Notes under the pieces: model-generated | Told to the model about the DNA's origin: nothing | The model's input: the letters and a program-made list of their open reading frames with translations, nothing else | Database searches by the model: none | Made by a program: the position numbers and the translations under genes | NCBI GenBank assembly: GCA_947498845.1 | Contig: CANMLX010000001.1 | Coordinates: 186,001 to 250,000 of the forward strand | Origin: an uncultured Flavobacteriaceae bacterium | GTDB taxonomy: Bacteria; Bacteroidota; Bacteroidia; Flavobacteriales; Flavobacteriaceae | Reading direction: 5' to 3' | DNA: 64,000 nucleotides | Shown here: in pieces, positions 34,892 through 43,550 of the stretch | How positions within the stretch are numbered: position 1 is the first letter of the stretch | How the letters are laid out: each line of letters opens with the position of its first letter

Positions 34892-35224
34892 ATGATTAAA
34901 AAGAAATCAATTATTTATCTTGCAGTAGCTGTAGGATTATTAGCAGCAACACAAACCCTTAAAGAAACCTCTGAGGCGCAAGTAGGGTATATTTTAGCTC
35001 GAAAAGTAAAAGCTGCGTTGTCTGATAAGAAAACAGATAGCCCTGACAAAACTCCTGAAGAAAGTGTTCTTGTTGGAGCAACGGGAGCAGGTATCAAAGC
35101 AGGAGCTACAATAGGAGGAGCCTATGCAGGGACTTGGGCAGCAGGTAAAGTAGGTGCTGCACTTGGCACTACGATTGCTCCTGGTGTAGGTACTTTGATA
35201 GGTGGAGTGACTGGAGCTTTTTAA
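34892..35224 (+). CDS. Gly-zipper, bacteriocin-like small protein
   Basis: This 110-residue protein has an N-terminal basic/hydrophobic segment (IIYLAVAVGLLAATQTL), a polar middle (about residues 40-58, SDKKTDSPDKTPEE) and a C-terminal half of about 50 residues made of Gly/Ala-rich GxxxG repeats (GATGAGIKAGATIGGAYAG, then GAALGTTIAPGVGTLIGG). That pattern resembles class II and circular bacteriocins, and also Gly-zipper outer-membrane proteins. The following genes encode an M48 protease and a SpoIIM/DUF95 protein; DUF95 proteins belong to circular-bacteriocin clusters. No cysteines and no double-Gly leader are present. Function inferred, not shown. Confidence 0.6.
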   Translation: MIKKKSIIYLAVAVGLLAATQTLKETSEAQVGYILARKVKAALSDKKTDSPDKTPEESVLVGATGAGIKAGATIGGAYAGTWAAGKVGAALGTTIAPGVGTLIGGVTGAF

Positions 35225-35346
35225 TTTAATGGAATACCTAAAAAGGGACTATATTCGTTGTTATAAATCTTTAAGATTGTGACTGGTAATTTATTTGTTA
35301 TGAGTCTTTTTTAGGTATTCACTTTTTGAACACGTTATAAATTATT

Positions 35347-36201
35347 ATGATTTTATTGTTTTCTTCTTTCGCAATTGTATTGTCTCAAATAATCATTGAT
35401 GTTATTGTACGTCTTATTTCATTCGGGAAATTTAAATTTTTTGATTTTATTTCTCTAAAAACAATGCTAATAGATTTTTTTTGTAGGTGGCTATTCGCTT
35501 ATGTTCTTTACTTTATAATGTATCTAATTTTAGGTTTTTATTTTGAAAATACATTTTCACAAATACTAGTTTTTATTATCATAGCAATAATGTCTATTTA
35601 TAGCTATGCTTTACAACCTTTTATTTTTTTAAGGGATAAAAAAATGGAAAGATCAAAAATTTATGAGGATCGCTTCAAGGATATTCTATTAGGAAACAAA
35701 ATTTATAAGCATAAAAATAACTTCAATAATGCTTACGCAATAGGTATGTTAAAACATGCGAAGGCAATTGTTATAAGTAATGATTTGATTGAAAACATGT
35801 CTGATAGTGAACTCAAAGGCATCATAGCACATGAGGTGGGCCATTTAAAGCAAAAGCATATTTTTAAACTTTATTTAGCATTTGTAGTTGCTATTGCAAT
35901 AGGCTATTTTTGTTCTACTTACATACTTCCATTAACCTTCGCAAAGTTACCTATACCCGAAGCACTTCAGCATGCTCTGGGAGGCGGTATTTTTTACGGT
36001 CTACCCATTTGGATCATCCCTTCTTTAACACAACGTGTTTTAGAATATGAAGCCGATGCCTATGCAGGAACATTGGCAGGTAAAGAGCATATCATAGCAG
36101 CTTTAAATAAGCTAGACGAGATGTCTGGTGGTAAGGTATCTCAAGGTAATTTAGCCTATCCTACTTTAGAACAACGTATTGCTAATATTTTAAAATCGTA
36201 A
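35347..36201 (+). CDS. M48-family membrane metalloprotease
   Basis: This 284-residue protein has three N-terminal membrane segments (to about residue 95), then a zinc protease domain with HEVGH at 162-166 and the third ligand in EYEADAYAG (E235), followed by two more hydrophobic segments flanking the site. This is the HtpX/Ste24-like M48 layout. It lies 122 bp after the Gly-zipper gene and overlaps the SpoIIM gene at one base, so it may process or clear that protein. The start is the ATG after a short AT-rich leader. Confidence 0.88.
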   Translation: MILLFSSFAIVLSQIIIDVIVRLISFGKFKFFDFISLKTMLIDFFCRWLFAYVLYFIMYLILGFYFENTFSQILVFIIIAIMSIYSYALQPFIFLRDKKMERSKIYEDRFKDILLGNKIYKHKNNFNNAYAIGMLKHAKAIVISNDLIENMSDSELKGIIAHEVGHLKQKHIFKLYLAFVVAIAIGYFCSTYILPLTFAKLPIPEALQHALGGGIFYGLPIWIIPSLTQRVLEYEADAYAGTLAGKEHIIAALNKLDEMSGGKVSQGNLAYPTLEQRIANILKS

Positions 36202-36716
36202 TGCTAACAAAATGTTTTACAGGGCAACTCGTGTTTAGTTTGCTTGTGTTAATTATAGGAGCGCTATACTCTTTTATGTCTTTTAAAGTTATTAGCACCC
36301 ATGCTTTTAGCATAGATAATTTAGAGTTGCTAGGGAACGCACATGAAAATTTCTATAGTATTTTTTGTAATAACCTTATAGTAGGGGCACTTCTGGCTGT
36401 AGGGGGATATTTAAGTGGTGGTTTACTCACTGTTATTATATTATTCTGGAATGGCTTTCTGTTAACCGAAATTGTACAATCTGCAATGTTGCTGGATATT
36501 TCTGGATGGGATATTGCTTATAGTCTTATGTTGCATGGCCCACTAGAAATTTTTGCTTTCCTGTTATTTGCTAAAATAGGTTTGGGCGGTTGGCAATTTT
36601 ACAAAGGCATTTTAAGAGAACATACCATTACTTTTAAAAATATAACACTAAAAGGGGTTTTATGCCCTGTCGCACTATTAGTTGTAGCGGCACTAATAGA
36701 ATCTAATTTAACGTGA
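36201..36716 (+). CDS. Stage II sporulation protein M (SpoIIM/DUF95) family membrane protein
   Basis: This 171-residue protein has four to five membrane helices with the SpoIIM/DUF95 motifs FCNNLIVGALLAVGGYLSGG and LMLHGPLEIFAFLLFAKIGL. The organism is no spore former; in other bacteria DUF95 proteins take part in circular-bacteriocin biosynthesis or accompany membrane protein complexes. It overlaps the end of the M48 gene (TAATG). The stop codon lies in the left arm of an inverted-repeat element. Confidence 0.85.
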   Translation: MLTKCFTGQLVFSLLVLIIGALYSFMSFKVISTHAFSIDNLELLGNAHENFYSIFCNNLIVGALLAVGGYLSGGLLTVIILFWNGFLLTEIVQSAMLLDISGWDIAYSLMLHGPLEIFAFLLFAKIGLGGWQFYKGILREHTITFKNITLKGVLCPVALLVVAALIESNLT

Positions 36717-36909
36717 ATCTTGGATAAAAAATTTTCGTCAGTTAGAGTGAATTTCACGATTTTGAAATGAGTGGAATTTGTATTTCGAGAAGCTCAGCAG
36801 AACTATCGAAAACAAGAAAATTTCTAATCAAAATACACTTCTCGATACAAAATTCTTGCAGAATTTTACTCGAAGTGACCTGATAAACTTTAAACGAGAT
36901 TCACATTAA
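36708..36909. repeat. 202-bp inverted-repeat element overlapping the SpoIIM gene end
   Basis: Arms at 36708-36720 (TTAACGTGAATCT) and 36897-36909 (AGATTCACATTAA) match at 12 of 13 positions, with a nested pair around GTATTTCGAGAAG and CTTCTCGATAC. The left arm includes the SpoIIM stop codon. No coding potential was seen. It separates the SpoIIM gene from the next membrane protein. Confidence 0.6.
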
Positions 36910-36921
36910 TTTATAATTATC

Positions 36922-37482
36922 ATGGAAAAAGACTTATCTTATATTATAAAAACCATCATCTATTTTGGTGTTTTTTCACTTGTAGTTGGGGTTGTAAAAA
37001 ACAGTTACATCGTTAGTATGTTTGATGAAGAATTACAGCAAATTATTGGTATCTCCAGTTATACCAGCATGACAGTTGCACTGCTTGTTTCTTGTATGGT
37101 GTTGGGGCTTGTAGGCTATATTGGCTTTATAATTTTAGACCTGTTTAAAACCAATATCGATAAAGGTGAGTTTTCAATAGCTTACGCTAACTTTATTTAT
37201 GTCTTCTTTTTTAGTGAAGCAGTAAAACTATTGTTAGTGCTGTTTGTTTTAGATTATGAATTTCAGGATTTAATAGTAGATGATAGTTTTAATGAACAAT
37301 TAAAACACACCCATTGGTACTACCTAAATAGCATTACCGAAACACTTACAGTTGTAGTAGGGCTTATTATATTTTTATGTTCCTTTAAAGGCTTGTTAAA
37401 GACTAAAAAACTAGTACAGGTGGTGTCTTTTTCACTAGTTATTGGAGGCTGTATATTTATGTCTAATATGAAATGGATGTAG
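36922..37482 (+). CDS. Integral membrane protein of unknown function
   Basis: This 186-residue protein has five predicted membrane helices (for example IYFGVFSLVVGVV, MTVALLVSCMVLGLVGYIGF, FFFSEAVKLLLVLFVL, LTVVVGLIIFLCSF and VVSFSLVIGGCIF), with an acidic loop between helices 3 and 4. The topology is Yip1-like, but I do not recognise the family. As the last gene of the Gly-zipper/M48/SpoIIM group it could be an immunity or transport partner; that is a guess from context. Confidence 0.7.
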   Translation: MEKDLSYIIKTIIYFGVFSLVVGVVKNSYIVSMFDEELQQIIGISSYTSMTVALLVSCMVLGLVGYIGFIILDLFKTNIDKGEFSIAYANFIYVFFFSEAVKLLLVLFVLDYEFQDLIVDDSFNEQLKHTHWYYLNSITETLTVVVGLIIFLCSFKGLLKTKKLVQVVSFSLVIGGCIFMSNMKWM

Positions 37483-37512
37483 ATCGTAACATGTAACGCT
37501 AATAATAGACTT

Positions 37513-37911
37513 ATACCAATTCTACCATAAAATGAGATGTGAGTAATTTGAATTATTTTACAGAAGCTTAAGGCTTAAAAATCAAATATAATCTTAGTTT
37601 AAAGGTTAGTTCGGCGTATTAGAGCTTGATAATCATATTTTTTACATAAAACAATCAAATTGATATTGTCATCCGAACGCTACTGAAATTAAAATATTTT
37701 TTAATTGAAAGTATTTAGCGTAGCTAACGAGGAGGAATCTAACTCCTATGAGATATCTCGTCACTCACTTCGACCATGCATTTCGACAAGCTCAATGTGA
37801 CACTCAGCGCATCGCATACTTCGCTCTGTCGATATAACAAAGCGCTGTTTTTCAGTATTATTGCTGTCATTTATTAGCTATATATGTTGCGTTTTATGTT
37901 AGAATTGGTAT
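37513..37911. repeat. 399-bp inverted-repeat element containing dispersed repeat core (copy 1)
   Basis: Terminal arms at 37513-37533 (begins ATACCAATTCTACC) and 37891-37911 match at 19 of 21 positions. The interior 37615-37879 is the same sequence as 43562-43803, roughly 90 percent identical by eye, with an extra 24 bp around 37785-37808. The right arm touches the stop codon of the ACBP gene. No transposase or open frame is inside. This accounts for the whole 428-bp gap. Confidence 0.75.
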
Positions 37912-38177
37912 TACTCTCTGTACAAAAAATAATTATTAACCAGCTCTATATATTTTTGTTTGGCTTGGTCTTGACTCATGTTTTTTACTTGAAATAAAGC
38001 ATTAGTTTTAAATGCATTTATTATAGGTTTTTTACTCTTGGGTTTTCCGTAGTTATTGGTGGCCTTTTTAAAGTAAGCATATAGTTTTAGAAGCGTATCA
38101 GCAGGAAAAGGTTCATGGTGGGCGTTAACACGCTCAACAGCTTCATTAAATTCTTTATCTAAGGATGCATTACTCAT
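37911..38177 (-). CDS. Acyl-CoA-binding protein
   Basis: This 88-residue protein has the ACBP four-helix pattern: LDKEFNEAVERVNAH, LLKLYAYFKKATNNYGKPKSKKP and AKQKYIELVNNYF. The Lys/Tyr positions that bind acyl-CoA in the motif YAYFKKAT are present. It follows psd on the same strand with an 8-bp overlap, which fits lipid metabolism. Length is typical. Confidence 0.9.
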   Translation of the reverse strand: MSNASLDKEFNEAVERVNAHHEPFPADTLLKLYAYFKKATNNYGKPKSKKPIINAFKTNALFQVKNMSQDQAKQKYIELVNNYFLYRE

Positions 38178-38829
38178 TTTTTACTTCTGCTATAATACTT
38201 TCTCCTCCCCGTACTTTTTCGTTTAAAGAAACGTTTACTTTGGTATTTAAAGGTAAAAATAAATCAACCCTAGACCCAAATTTTATAAAACCAGAGTCGG
38301 CACCTTGTTTTGCAGTATCATCTGCTTTAGCATAATTTACAATACGTTTGGCTAGAGCACCAGCAATTTGTCTGTACAGTACTTTGCCATAAGTATTGTT
38401 TTCAACAACAACCGTAGTTCTTTCGTTTTCTTCACTGGCTTTAGGATGCCATGCAACGAGATATTTTCCTGGGTGGTATTTACTAAACACTACTTTTCCG
38501 CTAATAGGGTATCTGGTAACATGTACGTTTATAGGGGACATAAAGACGCTTACTTGTAGACGTTTTTCATTGAAATATTCTTTTTCAAAAACCTCTTCAA
38601 TAACCACAACTTTTCCATCTACAGGTGATAAAACATGATTGTCGTTTTGATGCGTATTACGCTTAGGATTTCTAAAAAATTGTAGTATGAGTACTAAGAA
38701 AATAAATAATGCGATGAATATCATTGTTCTTAGCCAATGTATAGTAATAAATTGATCGGCTAATAAAAAACAAGCGACTACAATAACTAATGTTACTAAA
38801 ATTATTTTATGACCTTCTTTATGAAACAT
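38170..38829 (-). CDS. psd: Phosphatidylserine decarboxylase
   Basis: This 219-residue protein makes phosphatidylethanolamine. It has an N-terminal double hydrophobic anchor (IILVTLVIVVACFLLADQF and TMIFIALFIFLVLILQFF), then LSPVDGKVV, FMSPINVHVTRYPI, and the self-cleavage region FIKFGSRVDLFLP, where the GS pair yields the pyruvoyl subunit. It belongs to the short archaeal/Bacteroidota class. The gene overlaps cdsA by 11 bp, forming a phospholipid-synthesis operon. Confidence 0.94.
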   Translation of the reverse strand: MFHKEGHKIILVTLVIVVACFLLADQFITIHWLRTMIFIALFIFLVLILQFFRNPKRNTHQNDNHVLSPVDGKVVVIEEVFEKEYFNEKRLQVSVFMSPINVHVTRYPISGKVVFSKYHPGKYLVAWHPKASEENERTTVVVENNTYGKVLYRQIAGALAKRIVNYAKADDTAKQGADSGFIKFGSRVDLFLPLNTKVNVSLNEKVRGGESIIAEVKNE

Positions 38830-39646
38830 AGTTTAAAATTCTTAAAAATAAATAAATAAAAGGTGAAGCAAAAATAATACTATCTAAACGATCTAATAAA
38901 CCACCATGACCTGGCATAATAGTACCACTGTCTTTTACATTAGCCTGACGTTTAAATTTAGATTCTATTAAATCTCCTAAAGTGCCTATAACACTTATAA
39001 TTATAGCTAGTATTAACCAATTAGTAAAACTTAAAACAGTACTATATTTAGCTATAAAGTAACTTGAAACACATGAGAAAAATAATCCTCCTAAAAAACC
39101 TTCAACAGTTTTTTTAGGCGAAATTTTTTCAAAAAGTTTTTGTTTTCCAAAGTTTTTGCCAACTAAATAAGCAAAGGAATCATTAATCCATACTAATATA
39201 AATGATCCTAACAACACCTGCGCATTATAAGGCGTGTAAAAGTTAGCTATTAGTACAAGAAATACGAAGCCGCCTGATAAATAAAACGTGGTAATTATAA
39301 AACGCTTAGAGCCAAATAATGGAATTTTCTTTTCAGAAAACAAGTCTTTTATCAAAAATAGCTCAACAAAAATAGTTAATACCATTAAAATTTGGGTTGC
39401 TTCATTGAGTCCCGTTTTGGAATTAACCATGAGCTGCCAATAGCCAAAAACAAAATAGAGTAGTGCAAATATAATGTAGGGGATGTTACTCTTTAATTGA
39501 ATAAGTTTTTTAAACTCTGTTAAAGCTATGATACCAAAAATAAAAAACAGGATAATAAGCGGGTGTTGCGTATTAAGACTTAAAACAAAAATCAATAAAA
39601 CAACATAGAGCACACCAGATAGTGAGCGCAATAACATATCTTTCAT
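38819..39646 (-). CDS. cdsA: Phosphatidate cytidylyltransferase
   Basis: This 275-residue membrane protein has about seven membrane helices and the CTP-transferase signature near the C-terminus, SKFKRQANVKDSGTIMPGHGGLLDRLDS. It makes CDP-diacylglycerol for the phospholipids processed by the downstream psd. The middle has WINDSFAYLVGKNFGKQKL, the conserved Asp region. Same operon as psd and ACBP. Confidence 0.94.
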   Translation of the reverse strand: MKDMLLRSLSGVLYVVLLIFVLSLNTQHPLIILFFIFGIIALTEFKKLIQLKSNIPYIIFALLYFVFGYWQLMVNSKTGLNEATQILMVLTIFVELFLIKDLFSEKKIPLFGSKRFIITTFYLSGGFVFLVLIANFYTPYNAQVLLGSFILVWINDSFAYLVGKNFGKQKLFEKISPKKTVEGFLGGLFFSCVSSYFIAKYSTVLSFTNWLILAIIISVIGTLGDLIESKFKRQANVKDSGTIMPGHGGLLDRLDSIIFASPFIYLFLRILNYVS

Positions 39647-39668
39647 TCTTTAGTTAGCTAGTAGTTAA

Positions 39669-40277
39669 TTATAAATCCTCTAACAATAGTAAATATAAGT
39701 TTTTTGCGCTACTTCCATAGCTCAAAAAATCTTTTTCGTCTGCAGATTTAAAATGTTTGATTGTAGTAATATTGGTAGGTATATTTTGCTTGTTCTTAGA
39801 TTTTATACCTCGTAACCCTTCACCAATGGTGTCAACTATTTGACTTGTAGTAGCATAAACTATAAAGTTTACAGGCAATTCGGGTAATTTTTTTCCTGCA
39901 ATTTGATTAGAACAAATTAATAAGGAGCCATCTGTAGCTATTAAGCTTTCACATGTGGTTAGTATATATTTAGCTTCAGTTAAACTTTTAGTTGGGTTAA
40001 TATTACAAGACTCAAATTTCTTGGCTAGATTATCATCTATAATTAAAGCGGGATCGTCCAGCCAACTATTTTCTTTAATAATATAGGTAAAGTTTTCATA
40101 AATTTCATCCAAAGTATCGCAGTACAAAAACTTACCACCATTAGCTTTAAAATTAATTGTAAATTTTTCGTCTATTGGCAGTTTTAATTCGGGCATATAC
40201 TTACCCCTATCTTCCGATTTTATTTCCTTTTCAGGTCGATTAGATTTTGACCCGAAAATTTTCTTAAAAAGATTCAT
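39669..40277 (-). CDS. LUD domain protein (LutC-like)
   Basis: This 202-residue protein has the LUD fold pattern: KYILTTCESLIATDGSLLICSNQIAGKKLPELP and FIVYATTSQIVDTIGEGLRGIKS. LutC-like proteins take part in lactate oxidation by the LutABC complex, but lutA and lutB are not here; in Bacteroidota a lone LUD gene commonly sits beside ftsH and cdsA. The role is therefore uncertain. Confidence 0.8.
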   Translation of the reverse strand: MNLFKKIFGSKSNRPEKEIKSEDRGKYMPELKLPIDEKFTINFKANGGKFLYCDTLDEIYENFTYIIKENSWLDDPALIIDDNLAKKFESCNINPTKSLTEAKYILTTCESLIATDGSLLICSNQIAGKKLPELPVNFIVYATTSQIVDTIGEGLRGIKSKNKQNIPTNITTIKHFKSADEKDFLSYGSSAKNLYLLLLEDL

Positions 40278-40324
40278 TCAAATACCGCTATTGATTCAAA
40301 TACTTAGGAGGTTTATCAAATATA

Positions 40325-40364
40325 AAAAATCTTAAATTAATCATGGAATTAATTTAAGATTTTT
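40325..40364 (-). terminator. Terminator for ftsH
   Basis: A 17-bp perfect stem (40325-40341 with 40348-40364) with a 6-nt loop lies 40 bp beyond the ftsH stop on the minus strand. A smaller AAAGCAT/ATGCTTT hairpin at 40369-40389 precedes it. T-richness is within the stem. Confidence 0.7.
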
Positions 40365-40404
40365 GCTAAAAGCATAAAAAAAATGCTTTTTTGTAAAATA
40401 TATC

Positions 40405-42351
40405 TTACTCTTCTTCGTCGTTTGAAGAAGAGGGAGTGATCTTAGTATTAAGTTGATTACTTCCAAAAATCTCTTCTAAATCATTTTTAAAAATAACTTC
40501 TCGTTCAATTAATCGCTCTGCTAGAATAGTTAATTTATCTCTTTTTTCTTCAAGTAAATTAATCGCTCGTTCATATTGAGTTTCGATAATGTTTTTTATT
40601 TCCTTATCGATTATTTCTGCTGTTTTTTCACTGTAAGGCTTAGTGAATCCATTTTCTGTTTGAGGATCATAATAAGTCACATTACCCACTTTATCACTCA
40701 AACCAGCAACCATTACCATTTCTTTGGCCTTTCTCATGACACTTTGTAAATCACCATAGGCACCATTAGAAATTTTATTGAATATAAGCTGTTCTGCAGC
40801 TCTACCTCCCATGGTTACACAAATTTCATCTAAATACTTTTCTGTTCTTTTTAGGTTGGATTCTTCAGGTAAATACCATGCTGCTCCTAAAGAACTTCCT
40901 CTAGGTACAATAGTTACTTTTACTAGAGGATCTGCATACTTTAAAAACCAACTTACTGTGGCATGACCAGCTTCGTGAAAAGCGACTAATGTTTTTTCTT
41001 CTTCAGAAAATACTTTGGAGCGTTTTTCTAAACCACCAACAATTCTATCTACAGCATCTAAAAAGTCTTGTTTTTCAATAACTTTTTTACCCTTTCTCGC
41101 GGCTACAAGCGCAGCTTCATTACACATATTGGCAATATCTGCACCCGAAAATCCAGGTGTTTGTTTTGCTAAGAAATCCACATCTAACCCTTTTGCTTTT
41201 TTAAGAGGTCTTAAATGCACTTCAAAAATTTCTTTTCTCTCAGATAGGTTAGGAAGGTCTACATGTATTTGACGATCAAACCTACCTGCACGCATTAAGG
41301 CTTTATCTAATATATCAGCTCTGTTTGTAGCTGCTAATACAATAACATTGGTATTAGTGCCAAAACCATCCATTTCTGTTAATAATTGGTTTAAGGTGTT
41401 TTCGCGTTCGTCATTACTTCCAGACATCGCATTTTTACCTCTTGCACGACCAATGGCATCTATTTCATCTATAAAAATTATGGATGGTGATTTTTCTTTA
41501 GCTTGCTTAAATAAATCTCTAACTCTGGATGCTCCAACACCAACAAACATCTCCACAAAATCAGACCCAGATAGTGAAAAGAATGGTACTTTAGCTTCTC
41601 CAGCTACGGCTTTAGCTAATAACGTTTTTCCTGTTCCCGGAGGGCCTACTAATAATGCCCCTTTTGGTATTTTACCTCCAAGACTTGTATACTTCTCTGG
41701 AAATTTAAGGAAATCTACTATTTCTTGTACTTCTTCTTTTGCGCCTTCTAAACCTGCTACATCTTTAAAAGTTGTTTTAACTTCTGTATTTTGATCGAAT
41801 AATTTCGCTTTGGACTTTCCTATGTTAAAGATCTGCCCTCCGGCACCGCCTCCAGCACCTCCAGACATCCTACGCATTATAAAAATCCAAACACCTATTA
41901 ATAGTATAAAAGGTAAGAGACCTAAAAGAAAATCTGCTAAATGGTTTTCCTCGGTTAAATAAACTGGTTCTAAGTCTAGATTATTTTCCTTAATAGTTTG
42001 ATTAAGCTTATTTTGAAAAATCTCCAGTTCACCAAATTCGAACTTATAGTTTGGTGTTTGTGATGTTGACGCTAAAAAACTTGAAGATTTTGTTCTTTTA
42101 TGTACATCTTTTTGATACGCTTCCTTTGTTAAGTATACTTTTGCTAATCGCTTATTTATAATTTCAACTTTAGCTACATCTCCATCTTCTACATATTTGA
42201 AAAATTGAGTTGGATTTGTTTGTTTCCCATCTTGATAACCACTATTATTAAATAGTGTAAATACAAGAAATAAGCATAATACTATACCGTAAATCCAGTA
42301 AGGGCTAAACTTAGGTTTTTTTTCTTTTATGTTTTTTTTGTCTTTCGCCAT
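40405..42351 (-). CDS. ftsH: ATP-dependent zinc metalloprotease FtsH
   Basis: This 648-residue protein carries two membrane helices (YWIYGIVLCLFLVFTLF and FLLGLLPFILLIGVWIFIM), an AAA domain with Walker A GPPGTGKT and the SRH motif, and an M41 protease domain with HEAGHATVSW. It degrades membrane and regulatory proteins. The acidic tail is normal for the family. It starts 9 bp after rsfS, a common Bacteroidota arrangement. Confidence 0.97.
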   Translation of the reverse strand: MAKDKKNIKEKKPKFSPYWIYGIVLCLFLVFTLFNNSGYQDGKQTNPTQFFKYVEDGDVAKVEIINKRLAKVYLTKEAYQKDVHKRTKSSSFLASTSQTPNYKFEFGELEIFQNKLNQTIKENNLDLEPVYLTEENHLADFLLGLLPFILLIGVWIFIMRRMSGGAGGGAGGQIFNIGKSKAKLFDQNTEVKTTFKDVAGLEGAKEEVQEIVDFLKFPEKYTSLGGKIPKGALLVGPPGTGKTLLAKAVAGEAKVPFFSLSGSDFVEMFVGVGASRVRDLFKQAKEKSPSIIFIDEIDAIGRARGKNAMSGSNDERENTLNQLLTEMDGFGTNTNVIVLAATNRADILDKALMRAGRFDRQIHVDLPNLSERKEIFEVHLRPLKKAKGLDVDFLAKQTPGFSGADIANMCNEAALVAARKGKKVIEKQDFLDAVDRIVGGLEKRSKVFSEEEKTLVAFHEAGHATVSWFLKYADPLVKVTIVPRGSSLGAAWYLPEESNLKRTEKYLDEICVTMGGRAAEQLIFNKISNGAYGDLQSVMRKAKEMVMVAGLSDKVGNVTYYDPQTENGFTKPYSEKTAEIIDKEIKNIIETQYERAINLLEEKRDKLTILAERLIEREVIFKNDLEEIFGSNQLNTKITPSSSNDEEE

Positions 42352-42360
42352 TTTGTGTTT

Positions 42361-42732
42361 TTAGTAACTTGTTTCTATTACTGTTGTTTTTGCATCGCCC
42401 CAAAGACTTTCAATGTCATAATACTCTCTAATGTGTTTTTGAAATACATGAACAGCAATATTAACATAGTCTATTAAAACCCATTCTGCATTATCGATAC
42501 CTTCTACATGCCATGGATTGTCTTTAAGTTCTTTACTAACTTTTTTTTGTATGGAATTAACTATAGCGTTTACTTGTGTATTAGAAGTACCTTCACAAAT
42601 AATAAAATAGTCACAAACTGTATTATCAATTTCTCTTAAATCTAAAATACTTATTTTTTTACCTTTTACATCTTCGATGCCACTAATGATAACTGATATT
42701 AATTGGTCTGCGCTTACTTTTTCTTTCGCCAT
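42361..42732 (-). CDS. rsfS: Ribosomal silencing factor RsfS
   Basis: This 123-residue protein shows the RsfS pattern: ISILDLREIDNTVCDYFIICEGTSNTQVNAI and PWHVEGIDNAEWVLIDYVNIAVHVF. It binds uL14 on the 50S subunit and blocks subunit joining under starvation. It is first in an operon with ftsH and has a TAnnTTTG promoter just upstream. Confidence 0.95.
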   Translation of the reverse strand: MAKEKVSADQLISVIISGIEDVKGKKISILDLREIDNTVCDYFIICEGTSNTQVNAIVNSIQKKVSKELKDNPWHVEGIDNAEWVLIDYVNIAVHVFQKHIREYYDIESLWGDAKTTVIETSY

Positions 42733-42746
42733 TTATTTAATTTGTG

Positions 42747-42754
42747 CAAAGTTA
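42747..42754 (-). promoter_or_regulatory. -7 promoter box (TAACTTTG) for rsfS-ftsH
   Basis: Read on the minus strand the box matches TAnnTTTG and predicts a transcription start about 9 bp before the rsfS ATG. It lies in the 86-bp divergent region with birA. Confidence 0.5.
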
Positions 42755-42818
42755 TTATTTTTTTAGTTCTTTACAGTTTAAAATTTTATAAGATTTTAAG
42801 GGTGAAAATAACTATTAT

Positions 42819-43550
42819 ATGCCTATAATCAAACTTAATGCCATTAACTCTACTAATAATTATGCCAAGAACCTGATTAGTAGCGAAATTGTAGAAGACT
42901 TTACGGTTGTTGTTGCTAAACATCAAACTAGTGGAAGAGGGCAAATGGGAACGGTCTGGTCTTCTGAGGCATTTAAAAACCTAACTTTTAGTGTATTTGT
43001 TGATACTTCAAGATATAATTTAGAGTTTCCATTTTATCTAAGTATGGTTAGTGCTTTAGCTATAAGAAAAAGTTTGTATAGTTTTTTAATCCCCAAGTTA
43101 CAAATAAAATGGCCTAACGACATTTTGTCACAAAACAAGAAGATTTGTGGTGTTTTAATAGAAAATGTCATAAAGCAGGGAGGTGTCAATGCTTCTATTA
43201 TTGGTATAGGTTTAAATGTAAACCAAACCGATTTTAAGGATTTGCCAAATGCATCATCACTCAAGCTATTAACGGGCAGCGTTTTTAATTTGGATGAGCT
43301 TTTGGAGCGTATTGTATCTAATTTAAAAGACTATTTCTCTTTTTTAGAAAAAGGCTATACAGATAAATTAAAAGAAGAGTATGAAAGCTTTTTGTTTAGA
43401 AAAAATAAACCCTCAACATTTAGAGACGCTAAGGGTAATTTATTTTCGGGTTACATTAAATCTGTTCTAGATACTGGTGACTTGCAAGTATTGTTAGAAG
43501 ATAATATTACAAAAGCTTATGCTTTAAAGGATATTACATTACTTTATTAA
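42819..43550 (+). CDS. birA: Biotin-[acetyl-CoA-carboxylase] ligase
   Basis: This 243-residue protein attaches biotin to carboxylases. The biotinyl-5'-AMP loop is visible as HQTSGRGQMGTVWSS near residue 36, followed by LQIKWPNDILSQNKKICGVLIE. There is no N-terminal HTH, so it is not the regulatory BirA form. Its stop codon overlaps the left arm of a dispersed repeat. Confidence 0.95.
   Translation: MPIIKLNAINSTNNYAKNLISSEIVEDFTVVVAKHQTSGRGQMGTVWSSEAFKNLTFSVFVDTSRYNLEFPFYLSMVSALAIRKSLYSFLIPKLQIKWPNDILSQNKKICGVLIENVIKQGGVNASIIGIGLNVNQTDFKDLPNASSLKLLTGSVFNLDELLERIVSNLKDYFSFLEKGYTDKLKEEYESFLFRKNKPSTFRDAKGNLFSGYIKSVLDTGDLQVLLEDNITKAYALKDITLLY

Noticed and set aside
41348..41794. 148-residue plus-strand frame opposite ftsH
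   Set aside because: It is the antisense shadow of a highly conserved gene.
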